Shown: positions 1 to 9,174 of the stretch, in pieces
How positions within the stretch are numbered: the first letter of the stretch is position 1
Layout of the letters: each line of letters opens with the position of its first letter
Source of the DNA: Methanohalophilus halophilus
Lineage (GTDB): Archaea > Halobacteriota > Methanosarcinia > Methanosarcinales > Methanosarcinaceae
Length of the DNA: 64,000 bases
Direction of reading: 5' to 3'
Assembly (NCBI RefSeq): GCF_001889405.1
Contig: NZ_CP017921.1
Span: 1,316,057-1,380,056, forward strand
The notes under the pieces: model-generated
The model's database searches: none
Told to the model about the DNA's origin: nothing
What the model saw: only the letters and a program-made list of their open reading frames with translations
Position numbers and translations under genes: made by a program

Positions 1-2148
1 TACATTGGAAAGGAACTCATCTTTCATTTCATCCAGTGACTTCAATTCCTCATTTGCCTTTGCCAGATCTTCTGCATATTTCCTGAGTTCTTCTTCGGCC
101 CTTTTACGTTCGGTAATATCACGGGCAACAACCAGTATTGTTGGTTTATCATTATATTCAATTACCCGGGCACTTATTTCCACTGGGATTGTAGTATCAT
201 CCTTGCGTCTGTATGTAGCCTCAAAGATTGCATGTCCCTTTTCTTTGACCTCTTTGATCCTTTGGGGTATCTCTTCCATAGACAGACTGGTGTTTATTTC
301 TTTTGTCTTCATGCGGAGTAATTCATCCCTGCTATAACCCACGGTTTCACAGGCTGCCTTATTAACTTCCATGATGTTGCCTTTAAGGTCATGCATAAAT
401 ATCGCATCATTGGTGCTGGCAAAAATTGTGCGGAACTTATCTTCTGATTTTGCAAGCTCCTTTTCAGCTTTGCGGCGCTGTACGATTCTCCACATTCCCT
501 GCATGAGGAGGGTAAGCTGTCTTACATCAGAACTGTCATAATTTTCATTCTTATTCCCCACACCTGCAAGGGCTACAATCTTTCCCCGCTCAAAAATGGG
601 TACATCCATATGTCGAATCAGTTCCACATGGTCCTTTGGGTATCCGCTTTTCCTGGGATGTGGTTTTTTGTAATCGTTATTTATAAATGGACGTCTTTGT
701 CGTATACTCTCTCCCCAGAGTCCCACATCTTCGATCTTGTATTCTATCTTCTTGTCCTTAATTTTACAACGGTTCATTGGGGTATCGGACCAGGATTTAA
801 GTTGTATGGTACCTATATCTTCATCCACAAATGCAAGATAACCAATCTTGCTTTCTGTAAGTCGCACTCCCTCAGCTCTTGCAAAATCGATGATTTCTTC
901 CAGGGAGGCCTCTGTCATCTGGTTAAGCTTTACAAGGGTTTCCAGGCGCGATTCATCCAGGTGGAGGGCTTCTTCGGCTTTCATACGGTCACTGATATCT
1001 TCAACAATCCCGACTCCTCCCAACAACTCGCCATCTTCTGATATGTAGGGGCTGTAATCGGCTTTTATGGGGGTTACCTTTTCGCTTGTGGTGGAATGGT
1101 AATTTCCCTCATAATGGCCGGAGCGTCTCCTGAATACTGCTTTTACGGCTTCATACATCTTTTCGTCCTTCAGGTCTTTAAGCATGTTGAAACCGATTAT
1201 TTGGTCTCTGGTTACCTCGAGTATTTGCATTATATTTTCGTTGCAGTGGGTAATCACCCCGTTTTCATCAAAATGGAATATTCCCAGGGGTGAATTCTCA
1301 AAAATCAATCTGTATTTCTTTTCAGATTCTCGCATAGCCTCTTCGGCCATTTTACGGTCTGTAATATCAATTATGATGCCCTGGTAGTACGAAGGTTCCC
1401 CAACTTCATCTCTTCCTATAAAGGACCGCTCGATCACCCAGCGTACTTCTCCGGATTTGGTGAGTATGCGGTACTCCTTGGAAAAAAAGATCTTACCTTC
1501 AATTTCATGTTCGGTTACCTCGCTGCGTACCATATCGAGGTCCTCTGGGTAGATTATGTCTCCATAGATAAGTTTGCCGGAAGTGAAATCTTCGGGGGTA
1601 TAACCAAATTGGGATATGTTTCCGGATACGAATTCCACGGGCCAGTCTTTCTCTGCGGTCCACAGGAAGGCCACAACTGGACTGTTTTTATAGATCTCTT
1701 CGAGTTTCCTGTCCGAACGGAGTCTTTTACGTAAAGTTTTCTGGCTTATCTTCTGCTCACTAACACTTTCTACAGTACAGATCATCCCGTCATAATTTCC
1801 TTTTCTGTTGAGTAAAGGAATCAATCTGCCTGTCTGGAAACTTAAGTTGCCACCCTTTGTAATGATTGGCATGGTTTTGTAGGGTATGGGTTTAAGAGAA
1901 TCTCTCGCCCTCAGGAACATTTCCCTGAAATGGGCCTCATCACCAACGCTGTGGCGGGAAGCGGACATATATTGTTCTAGTTTTTTGCCCACCACTTCTT
2001 TGCTTTCGATACCGGTGATCTCTTCCATTCCTTTGTCAAAATAGATGAAAACTTCATCTTTGTCAACGGCCCATGTGCCTTTGCAGATAGTGTCAATTAT
2101 TCTTTCCAGAAGATTTTCCATTGTAGTACCCTTTGTCATCTCGCCCAT
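1..2148 (-). CDS. Multi-PAS/GAF sensor histidine kinase, 3' part outside window
   Basis: The reverse strand is open from 2148 to the left edge (about 716 codons) with no stop. Read in order it shows four PAS-like domains and a GAF domain: PAS at about residues 10-110, PAS+PAC 150-285, PAS+PAC 290-415, GAF 420-575, PAS+PAC 580-690. The PAC ends carry DITDRK, DISDRM and DITERK motifs. After a coiled-coil linker the sequence reaches KDEFLSNV at the edge, the usual start of a HisKA dimerisation domain, so the phospho-acceptor His and ATPase domain should lie just outside. No membrane segment is visible in this part, so it is probably a cytosolic sensor. The start is uncertain: ATG 2148 has no Shine-Dalgarno, ATG 2121 follows AAGGG. 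The gene lies 57 bases downstream of znuB, with an A/T-rich TATA-like stretch between. The ligand is unknown. Confidence 0.9.
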   Translation of the reverse strand, partial: MGEMTKGTTMENLLERIIDTICKGTWAVDKDEVFIYFDKGMEEITGIESKEVVGKKLEQYMSASRHSVGDEAHFREMFLRARDSLKPIPYKTMPIITKGGNLSFQTGRLIPLLNRKGNYDGMICTVESVSEQKISQKTLRKRLRSDRKLEEIYKNSPVVAFLWTAEKDWPVEFVSGNISQFGYTPEDFTSGKLIYGDIIYPEDLDMVRSEVTEHEIEGKIFFSKEYRILTKSGEVRWVIERSFIGRDEVGEPSYYQGIIIDITDRKMAEEAMRESEKKYRLIFENSPLGIFHFDENGVITHCNENIMQILEVTRDQIIGFNMLKDLKDEKMYEAVKAVFRRRSGHYEGNYHSTTSEKVTPIKADYSPYISEDGELLGGVGIVEDISDRMKAEEALHLDESRLETLVKLNQMTEASLEEIIDFARAEGVRLTESKIGYLAFVDEDIGTIQLKSWSDTPMNRCKIKDKKIEYKIEDVGLWGESIRQRRPFINNDYKKPHPRKSGYPKDHVELIRHMDVPIFERGKIVALAGVGNKNENYDSSDVRQLTLLMQGMWRIVQRRKAEKELAKSEDKFRTIFASTNDAIFMHDLKGNIMEVNKAACETVGYSRDELLRMKTKEINTSLSMEEIPQRIKEVKEKGHAIFEATYRRKDDTTIPVEISARVIEYNDKPTILVVARDITERKRAEEELRKYAEDLAKANEELKSLDEMKDEFLSNV

Positions 2149-2204
2149 AAAAAGATTGCAATAATTGATATCTGGCTGATTCAATTAATATTTTATCATT
2201 AATC

Positions 2205-3017
2205 TCATGCTGTTTTCATATTTTTTCCCTTGAATGGGAAATGCAGCATATAACCGGCTGCCATTGTTAGTATTATAGTGGCTCCGGAAGGTACGTCTAA
2301 GTAGTAGGACAAAAACAGGCCTGTAAAAGTAAATACCGTGCCGAATATAACGGCAAGCATCATCATCCTGTCAAGTCTGTCTGTAAATTCACGACTCAAT
2401 GATGCCGGTATTGTTAAAAGGGCAATCACAAGGATCAATCCTACAACTCTGATCATGACTATTATGGTAAGGGCTATCAGGCAAAGCATGTACAGACTAA
2501 GTTTTTCAACCGGCAGTCCTGAGACCTGTGCAAATTCTTCATCAAAACTTATGGCCATGAATTCCTTGTAGAGCAGATAGACACTTGCAATGATCAGGAT
2601 ATCAATTACTATCATCAAATAGAGGTCATTTATAGGAACTGTCAGTATATTGCCAAAAAGGTAGGTCATAAGATCCGGTGCATATCCCGGTGTAAGGCCT
2701 ATGAATAGGACTCCCAGTGCCATACCTACAGACCATAGTATTCCGATTGCGGTGTCTTCGGCGATATTGGTACGTCTGTTGACAAGGCCTATTACCAGTG
2801 CAGAAAGCAGGCTGAAGGGCAGGACACTGAAAAGGGGATTCATTCCCAGGTAATAACCCAGGCCAATACCTCCAAAGGAGGCATGGGCGATACCTCCGCT
2901 TATGAAAACGATTTTCCTGACAACCACATATACCCCGATAATCCCGCACGCTATGCTGGCCAGCAGGCCTGCAACGATAGCATTTTGCATGAATGTGAAT
3001 TGTAAGATATCCAGCAT
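2205..3017 (-). CDS. znuB: ABC-3 family metal permease, ZnuB/MntB type
   Basis: Integral membrane subunit of a Zn2+/Mn2+ ABC importer, 270 aa, the usual family length. It has seven to eight hydrophobic segments and the family hallmarks: an early IVAGLLASIACGIIGVYVV segment, GGIAHASFGGIGLGY (a conserved His-containing loop) and a late RVVGLILVIALLTIPA stretch. The start ATG at 3017 is preceded by a strong AAGGAGAT. It is the last gene of a three-gene operon read right to left (binding protein, ATPase, permease), 11 bases after the ATPase stop. It should act in the cell membrane with the ATPase at 3029-3796. Whether the metal is Zn or Mn cannot be decided from the permease alone; the His-rich binding protein favours zinc. 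Confidence 0.9.
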   Translation of the reverse strand: MLDILQFTFMQNAIVAGLLASIACGIIGVYVVVRKIVFISGGIAHASFGGIGLGYYLGMNPLFSVLPFSLLSALVIGLVNRRTNIAEDTAIGILWSVGMALGVLFIGLTPGYAPDLMTYLFGNILTVPINDLYLMIVIDILIIASVYLLYKEFMAISFDEEFAQVSGLPVEKLSLYMLCLIALTIIVMIRVVGLILVIALLTIPASLSREFTDRLDRMMMLAVIFGTVFTFTGLFLSYYLDVPSGATIILTMAAGYMLHFPFKGKNMKTA

Positions 3018-3028
3018 GTTCGATCTCC

Positions 3029-3796
3029 TTAATGGGCTTTCAATACCCTGTGGGGTACACCATGTGCTATCATTTCAACGGGACACCCATAGGCCTCTTC
3101 AAGGTCTTCGGGTTTTATTTCTTTAGTACCGTGGTAGTAGAGTTTCTGGTTCAGGCAGGCCACTTTGTCCACATAAACAGAAATCGCACTTATATCGTGG
3201 GTGGCCATAATGATCGTTACGCGGGATTTGAGTTCTTCAAGTATTTCATAGAACTCTTTTTGCATAGTTGTATCTATTCCGGCCACAGGTTCATCGAGAA
3301 GTAACAGTTTTGGCTCCGATGCGAGTGCCCGGGCTATGAAAACTCTTTGCCTCTGCCCTCCGGAAAGTTCGGCAATATGGCGGTCCCTGTATTCATACAT
3401 TTTGACCTTTTCTAGGGATTCCTTCACCACTTTCCTGTCATTGGGATTGTATTTCCTCAGAAGGGATGTTTTTCCAATGCGTCCCATCATAACCACATCC
3501 CAGACATTGATCGGGAAATCAAGTCTGGATGCACTGTGCTGGGGTACATAACCTACAATCTTTCTCCCTTCCTTAGGTTTTTTACCGAATATACGTACAT
3601 CGCCCCTGTCTGGTTCTATCAGGCCAAGAATTACTTTTAATAAAGTACTTTTTCCTCCGCCGTTAGGCCCAATGATTCCCAGGAAAGTTCCTTCCTGCAC
3701 GTCAAGTTTTATCTCTTTGAGGGCAGGTACATCGTGGTAGTACGACCACACATCTTTAATTTCCACTGCATGTTGGTGGTTATTTGAGTCCTTCAC
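3029..3796 (-). CDS. znuC: ABC transporter ATPase for metal uptake, ZnuC type
   Basis: ATP-hydrolysing subunit of the metal importer, about 255 aa. Walker A is GPNGGGKST, the ABC signature is LSGGQRQRV, Walker B is LLLLDEP followed by VAGID, and the switch His lies in MATHD; the Q-loop VPQHSASR is also visible. The frame is open back to a TTG at 3844 inside znuA, but the first conserved residues (VEIKDVWSYYHDV) begin near 3767. I chose GTG 3796 because it is preceded by CCGAGG with normal spacing and gives the usual length. That leaves a 17-base overlap with znuA, which suggests translational coupling. A GTG at about 3767 is the alternative. Confidence 0.88.
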   Translation of the reverse strand: MKDSNNHQHAVEIKDVWSYYHDVPALKEIKLDVQEGTFLGIIGPNGGGKSTLLKVILGLIEPDRGDVRIFGKKPKEGRKIVGYVPQHSASRLDFPINVWDVVMMGRIGKTSLLRKYNPNDRKVVKESLEKVKMYEYRDRHIAELSGGQRQRVFIARALASEPKLLLLDEPVAGIDTTMQKEFYEILEELKSRVTIIMATHDISAISVYVDKVACLNQKLYYHGTKEIKPEDLEEAYGCPVEMIAHGVPHRVLKAH

Positions 3797-4754
3797 TGAA
3801 TGCCTCGGATACTTTATACATATTGTCTGTATAATTGCGTGCAAGGGGGTCCACTTTCACAACTTTGCCGTCAATTTCTTCTGCAACCGTTTCTGCACTC
3901 TGTGTACTGAATTGGGCCTGCACAAAGATAACAGTTATGTTTTCCTGCTTTGCAAAAGTTATTATCTCACTGAGCTGTCTGGCACTTGCTTCCTTTCCTT
4001 CGGTTTCGATTGGTACCATATTAAGGTCGTACCTTTCTGCAAAGTATCCCCATGCAGGATGATAGACCATGAAACTATCCCCTGACTTGTTTTCAAGTGT
4101 TTCCTTAATTTGCCTGTCAAGAGATTTAAGTTCCTCGGTGTAGGAATCTCGGTTTTGTGTATATGTTTCTTTGTTGGATGGGTCAACCTCTATCAGGGCT
4201 TTGTATATATTATCGACCATTATAATTGCATTATTGGGATCATTCCATACATGAGGATCCATTCCTTCGGAAGAATGATGATGGTCCTCTTCTTCTGAAG
4301 AATGGTGGTGTTCCTCTCCTTCTGAAGAATGGTGGTGTTCCTCTTTTTCTCCCATTGGCCTCAGATCAATTCCCTTAGAAGAATTCACAAGTAACATATC
4401 TTCATTCAGGTCCTTTATTTTTTCAAGCCATACTTTTTCAAAAGGTAATCCTGAACCAACTTTTACGTATATTCCTGCTTTGCTGAGTTCTTTCAGCTGG
4501 CTTGAAGTTGGTTCATAGGTGGCAGGACTTGCACCCGGTGGGATCATTACAATTGTTTCAACATGCTCTCCACCAACTTTTTCCACAAATTCGGCCTGGG
4601 GAAGTATGCTTACAACAACGGTTATTTTTTCCTGCTCGTCTGAACTATTTTCCTCCATACAACCTGAAGTGGCAATTATGGCTATTGTTAATAGAAGTAA
4701 AAACACCTTTTTGGTATTTATCCAAAAATGAACGTTTCCAAACGTATTTTTCAT
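3780..4754 (-). CDS. znuA: Zinc/manganese-binding lipoprotein, ZnuA type
   Basis: Cluster A-I solute-binding protein that captures metal outside the cell and hands it to the permease. The N-terminus has a hydrophobic segment ending in a TSGC lipobox near residue 32, so it should be lipid-anchored after signal peptidase II-like processing. The mature part has the family motif VSILPQAEFVEKVGGEHV, a DPHVWNDP metal-ligand segment and a C-terminal VDPLARNYTDNMYK. A His-rich acidic loop near residues 138-165 contains three copies of HHHSSEG/E-like units, typical of zinc-specific members. Start ATG 4754 is preceded by GGGAGAT. A TATA element lies at 4781-4789, and two copies of TTTTGGTA sit further upstream (4834-4850). 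The promoter region is shared with the divergent acetolactate decarboxylase gene. Confidence 0.9.
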   Translation of the reverse strand: MKNTFGNVHFWINTKKVFLLLLTIAIIATSGCMEENSSDEQEKITVVVSILPQAEFVEKVGGEHVETIVMIPPGASPATYEPTSSQLKELSKAGIYVKVGSGLPFEKVWLEKIKDLNEDMLLVNSSKGIDLRPMGEKEEHHHSSEGEEHHHSSEEEDHHHSSEGMDPHVWNDPNNAIIMVDNIYKALIEVDPSNKETYTQNRDSYTEELKSLDRQIKETLENKSGDSFMVYHPAWGYFAERYDLNMVPIETEGKEASARQLSEIITFAKQENITVIFVQAQFSTQSAETVAEEIDGKVVKVDPLARNYTDNMYKVSEAFSEGLK

Positions 4755-4780
4755 ATTATATCTCCCTGATCATGTGAATT

Positions 4781-4789
4781 ATATATAAA
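4781..4789 (-). promoter_or_regulatory. TATA box of the znuACB operon
   Basis: On the reverse strand the sequence reads TTTATATAT, a consensus methanogen box A, about 31 bases before the znuA start. This predicts a very short leader that just includes the GGGAGAT ribosome site. Upstream, TTTTGGTA occurs twice in tandem (4834-4841 and 4843-4850). That could be a regulator site, but the spacing is unproven. Confidence 0.6.
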
Positions 4790-4910
4790 GCATTACTGTA
4801 TTCCACTCATATGATACTTTTCAAGTTTAAATCTTTTGGTATTTTTGGTACTAATAAAAAACGGGGTATATATGTTTATTATAAATTCACCTTCACATTT
4901 ATGGTTACAA

Positions 4911-4961
4911 TGTTAGGTAAAATGACTACAATATCACCCTAACACAAAAAAAATATTTATA
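4911..4961 (+). promoter_or_regulatory. Inverted repeat plus TATA box before acetolactate decarboxylase
   Basis: TGTTAGG (4911-4917) and CCTAACA (4938-4944) form a perfect 7-base inverted repeat with a 20-base spacer. The right arm ends a few bases before an A-rich BRE and the TATA element ATATTTATA (4953-4961). The TATA centre is 28 bases before the ATG at 4985, so the transcript should be leaderless or nearly so. The repeat next to the BRE is well placed for a transcription factor. A similar CCCTAACA/TGTTAG repeat lies upstream of the secreted protein gene at 16330. Confidence 0.5.
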
Positions 4962-4984
4962 CATTTATTGTTATACACTTCCAC

Positions 4985-5782
4985 ATGATCAATAATGTCT
5001 GGCGTATTGCCCTGCTGAGCGTTCTGCTATTTCTCGCTTTTTCAGGTTGCACCGCAATAATGGATGAAACTCCCGTCTCCAATGATGATGTTCTTTTCCA
5101 GATATCTACAATTGACTCTTTAATTGCCGGTTCCTATGATGGGACTATGCAGGTTTGCGACCTCAAAGAACAGGGTGGCTTCGGATTGGGTACCTTTAAC
5201 AGACTGGATGGTGAAATGATCGTTATGGACGGTGAAGTTTATCAGGCAAAAGCAGACGGACATATTTATCAGGTAAATGATACAACTACCACTCCCTTTG
5301 CTGCAGTGACTTTTTTTGAAGCAGATGATACGATTACAATTGGGTCAGGTAAAGATTATGCGTCTCTCCAAGCCACCATTAAAGAAACGGTTCCCGGCCC
5401 AAATCTCATGTATGCACTGAAAATAGAGGGGACATTTGAAAATATAAGTATACGAAGCGTACCTGCCCAAAGTAAGCCATATCGGCCTCTACTGGATGTG
5501 GTGGCAGAAGAGGAAGCTGTGTATAATCATGAAAATATAAATGGTACTATGGTTGGTTTTCTTCTCCCTTATTATATTGAAAATATCAATGTGCCGGGCT
5601 ATCATTTCCACTTCATAGATGCAAACAGAACAATCGGAGGCCATGTGCTTGCATGTAATCTAACCTCTGGTTCAGTTGAACTGGACTATACATACGATTT
5701 CACCCTGTCCATTCCTGAATCATCATCGTTCTCTGATGCATCACCCGGGGATAAAGATGCCCTTGAAGCCATTGAGCAATAA
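4985..5782 (+). CDS. Acetolactate decarboxylase, predicted exported lipoprotein
   Basis: Resembles alpha-acetolactate decarboxylase (BudA/AlsD family), which converts 2-acetolactate to acetoin and CO2. The family signature is present: FQISTIDSLIAGSYDG near the start of the mature domain, GTFNRLDGEMIVMDG in the middle, and a zinc-ligand region GYHFHFIDANRTIGGH toward the C-terminus that supplies the HxH pair and third His. Length is 265 aa. Unlike the usual cytosolic bacterial enzyme, it begins with a hydrophobic segment ending in FSGC, a lipobox near residue 22, so it is predicted to be anchored outside the membrane. The gene stands alone, divergent from znuACB, with its own TATA box. The role of an external enzyme is unclear; 2-acetolactate leaking from branched-chain amino acid synthesis is one possible substrate. 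Confidence 0.88.
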   Translation: MINNVWRIALLSVLLFLAFSGCTAIMDETPVSNDDVLFQISTIDSLIAGSYDGTMQVCDLKEQGGFGLGTFNRLDGEMIVMDGEVYQAKADGHIYQVNDTTTTPFAAVTFFEADDTITIGSGKDYASLQATIKETVPGPNLMYALKIEGTFENISIRSVPAQSKPYRPLLDVVAEEEAVYNHENINGTMVGFLLPYYIENINVPGYHFHFIDANRTIGGHVLACNLTSGSVELDYTYDFTLSIPESSSFSDASPGDKDALEAIEQ

Positions 5783-5887
5783 ATACCTTTTTTCTTTTTT
5801 ACCACCCATGATTCTTAAATAGCTTCATTACAATATGACTACCGATATTGATATATCGAAATTTTTGATTGTAATTCAGGTGAAGCA

Positions 5888-7045
5888 ATGTACTCAGACA
5901 GAATAAATGCACTACCACCGTATTTGTTTGCAACGATAGATGAAGCCAAAGCCAAGGTCAAAGAAAGAGGTGTGGATGTAATAGACCTTGGTGTGGGTGA
6001 CCCTGATCAACCTACTCATCAGCATATCGTCGATTCCATGTGTGAGGCTGTCCGCGATCCCTCAACCCACAGGTATCCATCCTACTCTGGTATGCCGGCT
6101 TTCAGGGAGGCAGCAGCCCGTTGGTGCAAGGAGACAAAGGGAATCGATATTGATCCGGCTTCAGAAACCCTCACAATGATTGGCTCCAAGGAAGGTGTAG
6201 CACACATCCCTCTTGCTTTCCTCAATCCGGGAGATGTAGCCCTTGTACCTGATCCCGCATACCCGGTGTACAAGATAGGTACCCAATTTGCAGGCGGTGT
6301 ACCACATATAATGCCTCTGCTTGAGGAAAATGATTTCCTTCCTGACCTGGATTCGATTCCAAAGGATGTACTTGAGAAAACCAAACTCATGTTCATGAAT
6401 TACCCCAACAATCCTACTTCAGCCACAGCAAGCCTCAAGTTCTTTGAAGAGGTTGTGGATTTTGCACGGGAAAATGATGTCGTTATTGTCCATGATAATG
6501 CTTATTCCGATATGGTTTATGATGGTTATGAGGCTCCAAGTTTCCTGAGTGTTGACGGTGCGATGGATGTTGGTGTTGAATTCTATTCCCTTTCCAAGAC
6601 TTACAATATGACAGGCTGGAGGATTGCCTTTGCCGTGGGTAACAAGGATATAATCACCGGCTTTGGAAAGGTCAAGTCCAATATAGACTCAGGTGCATTC
6701 GAGGCAGTTCAGAAGGCAGGAATTACTGCACTGGACAGTTCCCAGCAGTGTGTCACAGATATGAATGATGTATACAAGCAAAGACGTGATGCTCTCCTCA
6801 AAGGTCTTGATGCTATGGGTCTTGCTGTGAATCCACCAAAAGCCACCTTCTACGTATGGGCTCGGGTTCCTGAGAAATACAGTTCAATTGACTTTTCTTC
6901 CCTCCTTCTTGAAGAAGCGGGAATTGTTGCGACCCCTGGTGTAGGATTTGGCGACTATGGTGAAGGCTATATCAGGTTTGCTCTCACCCAGACAGTTGAA
7001 CGTATAGAAGAAGCCGTAGGAAGAATGGAAAAACTGGATTTGTAA
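5888..7045 (+). CDS. dapL: LL-diaminopimelate aminotransferase (PLP fold type I)
   Basis: Class I/II aminotransferase of 385 aa. The motifs fit DapL, which makes LL-diaminopimelate directly from tetrahydrodipicolinate and glutamate in lysine synthesis: a start [17 protein letters not shown], the [11 protein letters not shown] substrate loop, NYPNNPTSA, and the PLP lysine in [12 protein letters not shown]. The ATG start has a good AGGTGA site 5 bases upstream. The gene is monocistronic: a short T-rich gap and the convergent aroC follow. CGATAT-TGAT-ATATCG at about 5846-5861 forms a small palindrome upstream, near the expected TATA position. The specific substrate is a family-level inference; a broader aspartate-type aminotransferase cannot be excluded. 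Confidence 0.85.
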   Translation: MYSDRINALPPYLFATIDEAKAKVKERGVDVIDLGVGDPDQPTHQHIVDSMCEAVRDPSTHRYPSYSGMPAFREAAARWCKETKGIDIDPASETLTMIGSKEGVAHIPLAFLNPGDVALVPDPAYPVYKIGTQFAGGVPHIMPLLEENDFLPDLDSIPKDVLEKTKLMFMNYPNNPTSATASLKFFEEVVDFARENDVVIVHDNAYSDMVYDGYEAPSFLSVDGAMDVGVEFYSLSKTYNMTGWRIAFAVGNKDIITGFGKVKSNIDSGAFEAVQKAGITALDSSQQCVTDMNDVYKQRRDALLKGLDAMGLAVNPPKATFYVWARVPEKYSSIDFSSLLLEEAGIVATPGVGFGDYGEGYIRFALTQTVERIEEAVGRMEKLDL

Positions 7046-7061
7046 TCCTTTCTTTTCCTTT

Positions 7062-8162
7062 TTATTTTTCAGGTAGTATACTATCCGGATTTATACGGCC
7101 GCTTTGTATCATATGATCGGCCAGTACAATTGCCATCATGGCTTCGGCGACTGGTACCATTCTCGGCGGGATAGTCGGATCATGTCGGCCCTTTATTTCT
7201 ATTATTTCTTCTTTTTTGGTCACCAAATCTGCCGTATGCTGGGGTGATGAGATTGACGGGGTGGGTTTTACAGCACAGCGGCATATTAGTGGCATGCCGG
7301 TGGTAAGTCCTCCGAGCACACCGCCTGCATTGTTGGTAAGGGGTTTTATTGTTTCGTTGTCAACTTCAAAGGCATCGTTCATCTCACTGCCCCTCATCCG
7401 GGCTGCCTTGAATCCTGCACCAAATTCAATTCCCTTGACTGCACCAATACCCATCATTGCAGCCGCAATATCGGCATCTATCTTATTGAATACCGGTTCT
7501 CCCAGTCCTGCAGGTACGCCTGTGGTGAGGATTTCCACAATTCCTCCGGTGCTTTCCCCGCAGCTGCGCATTTTCTCTATCATTTCAAGCATTTTTGCCG
7601 CAGCTGCCGAATCTGCGCAGCGTACAGGATTCTTTTCGATTGCGGTTTTGATATCCGGATCGATATTTTCTGCCCGGATTCCTCCGAGTTCGATCACATG
7701 TGCAACCACTTCGATACCATATGCTTCAAGTAATTTTTTTGCAATTGCTCCAGCTGCTACCCTGCCAATGGTCTCACGGCCCGACGACCTTCCTCCTCCC
7801 CTGTGGTCCCTGTGGCCGTATTTTTCCATATAGGTCAAATCCGCATGGCCGGGTCTGGGTTTATTACGCAACTTGTCATAGGAACCGGAATTTGCATCCT
7901 TATTGTAAACAATCAGTGATATAGGGGTTCCTGTTGTGATGCCCTCAAACACTCCCGACAAAATTTCTACCCGGTCCTTTTCTTTGCGGGGCGTTGCGGC
8001 AGCACTTTGTCCCGGTCGGCGGCGATTCAGTTCCTTCTGTATGTCCGCTTCATCAAGGGGCAACCCCGCAGGAGTCCCGTCCACAACGACTCCCAGGGCT
8101 TTTCCGTGGGATTCTCCCCAGGTGGTTATCCTGAATGAATGGCCAAAAGTGTTTCCTGCCAT
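7062..8162 (-). CDS. aroC: Chorismate synthase
   Basis: Makes chorismate from 5-enolpyruvylshikimate-3-phosphate using reduced FMN, the last common step to aromatic amino acids. Length is 366 aa, typical. Three family signatures are clear: [14 protein letters not shown] near the N-terminus, [16 protein letters not shown] in the middle and the late [17 protein letters not shown]. The start ATG 8162 gives the conserved opening [16 protein letters not shown]. It converges with dapL (16-base gap, T-rich on both strands) and follows the CDF transporter on the same strand after 38 bases that contain a TATA-like GATAAATAAC, so it may have its own promoter. Confidence 0.96.
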   Translation of the reverse strand: MAGNTFGHSFRITTWGESHGKALGVVVDGTPAGLPLDEADIQKELNRRRPGQSAAATPRKEKDRVEILSGVFEGITTGTPISLIVYNKDANSGSYDKLRNKPRPGHADLTYMEKYGHRDHRGGGRSSGRETIGRVAAGAIAKKLLEAYGIEVVAHVIELGGIRAENIDPDIKTAIEKNPVRCADSAAAAKMLEMIEKMRSCGESTGGIVEILTTGVPAGLGEPVFNKIDADIAAAMMGIGAVKGIEFGAGFKAARMRGSEMNDAFEVDNETIKPLTNNAGGVLGGLTTGMPLICRCAVKPTPSISSPQHTADLVTKKEEIIEIKGRHDPTIPPRMVPVAEAMMAIVLADHMIQSGRINPDSILPEK

Positions 8163-8200
8163 GCTATTATGTTACACACTCCGTTATTTATCAATTTGCT

Positions 8201-9082
8201 TCAATCCTGTTTTTCATGTGGCTCCATATGTACAACCACGTCCTTTACACCCTCGATGTACTTCTTGATTTTATCGCTCACCTGGTGGGATATGCCGTGT
8301 GCCTGATCAACCGGCATTTTTGGGTCCACCTCTATATGCAGGTCGATATAATATTCTCCTTTTGTTCCTCTTGTGCGTATCCGGTGGCATTCCATGACCC
8401 CATCTACTTCAAAAGCTATGTTACATATTATATCTTCATCAAGTCTTGATTTGTCGCAGAGGGTTTTGCTGCTGCTTTTTATAATATCGATCGCCGCACG
8501 TATTATGAATATGGAAATGATGACAGCGATTACCGGATCGATAAGTGGGTATCCACCTTTTACGGCAAGCAGGCCTGCGATGACTGATAGGGATACGTAG
8601 ATGTCACTTCTCGTATGCATGGAATCTGCAACCAGGATGTCACTTTTCAGTTTCTCCCCTTCTCTTTTTTCGTATATTGTTACAAAGAGGTTGACTGCAA
8701 TGGTAACTAGCATTACAACAAAACTTAATGTGGTGATCTCCGGTGTGGATGGTGAGATAAAACGATCAACTGACTTGGAGATTATTTCCACCGCTACTAT
8801 GAACAGCAATACTGCAATAAAAACCGAAGCCAGAGATTCATATTTTTGATGTCCGTAGGGATGACTGCGATCAGGCGGCTTTGCTGCAATCTGGATTCCG
8901 AGAATACCTATTATGTTGGAGATACCATCAAAAAGGGAATGATAACCGTCGGATTCCATACTTAAGGTGTTAGTAAAACCACCATAGCCGATTTTGGCAA
9001 AGGATACAATCAGGTTAAGTACAAGTATCTTAACAAGTATCGATCTTATTAACCGGTATTTATCTTTAGGAGAATCCAGCAT
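8201..9082 (-). CDS. Cation diffusion facilitator family transporter
   Basis: Divalent-metal/proton antiporter of the CDF family, 293 aa. Six hydrophobic segments occupy about residues 10-200, followed by a cytoplasmic ferredoxin-like domain. The transport-site motifs are SDGYHSLFD in TM2 and DSMHTRSD in TM5, whose His/Asp residues bind zinc, cobalt or similar metals; HPYGHQKYE follows TM2-3. The C-terminal domain carries EYYIDLHIEVDPKMPVDQAH, typical of zinc-binding CDF tails. It should export metal, the reverse of the znuACB system nearby. It is divergent from cooC with a 92-base gap. Confidence 0.92.
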   Translation of the reverse strand: MLDSPKDKYRLIRSILVKILVLNLIVSFAKIGYGGFTNTLSMESDGYHSLFDGISNIIGILGIQIAAKPPDRSHPYGHQKYESLASVFIAVLLFIVAVEIISKSVDRFISPSTPEITTLSFVVMLVTIAVNLFVTIYEKREGEKLKSDILVADSMHTRSDIYVSLSVIAGLLAVKGGYPLIDPVIAVIISIFIIRAAIDIIKSSSKTLCDKSRLDEDIICNIAFEVDGVMECHRIRTRGTKGEYYIDLHIEVDPKMPVDQAHGISHQVSDKIKKYIEGVKDVVVHMEPHEKQD

Positions 9083-9174
9083 AATAATTTAAGTCCTGTT
9101 TGTTGTATTTAGATACTACTTTAATGAAGAAGTATATTGGCTTTCCGTTATTTCGTTAACAGGGTGACTATAAG

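Noticed and set aside
4260-4350. Short tandem repeat in znuA considered as a CRISPR-like array
   Set aside because: It is an in-frame His-rich protein repeat with no spacers.
7138-7833. 231-codon plus-strand frame opposite aroC
   Set aside because: Shadow of chorismate synthase; composition is low-complexity and no start signal is present.
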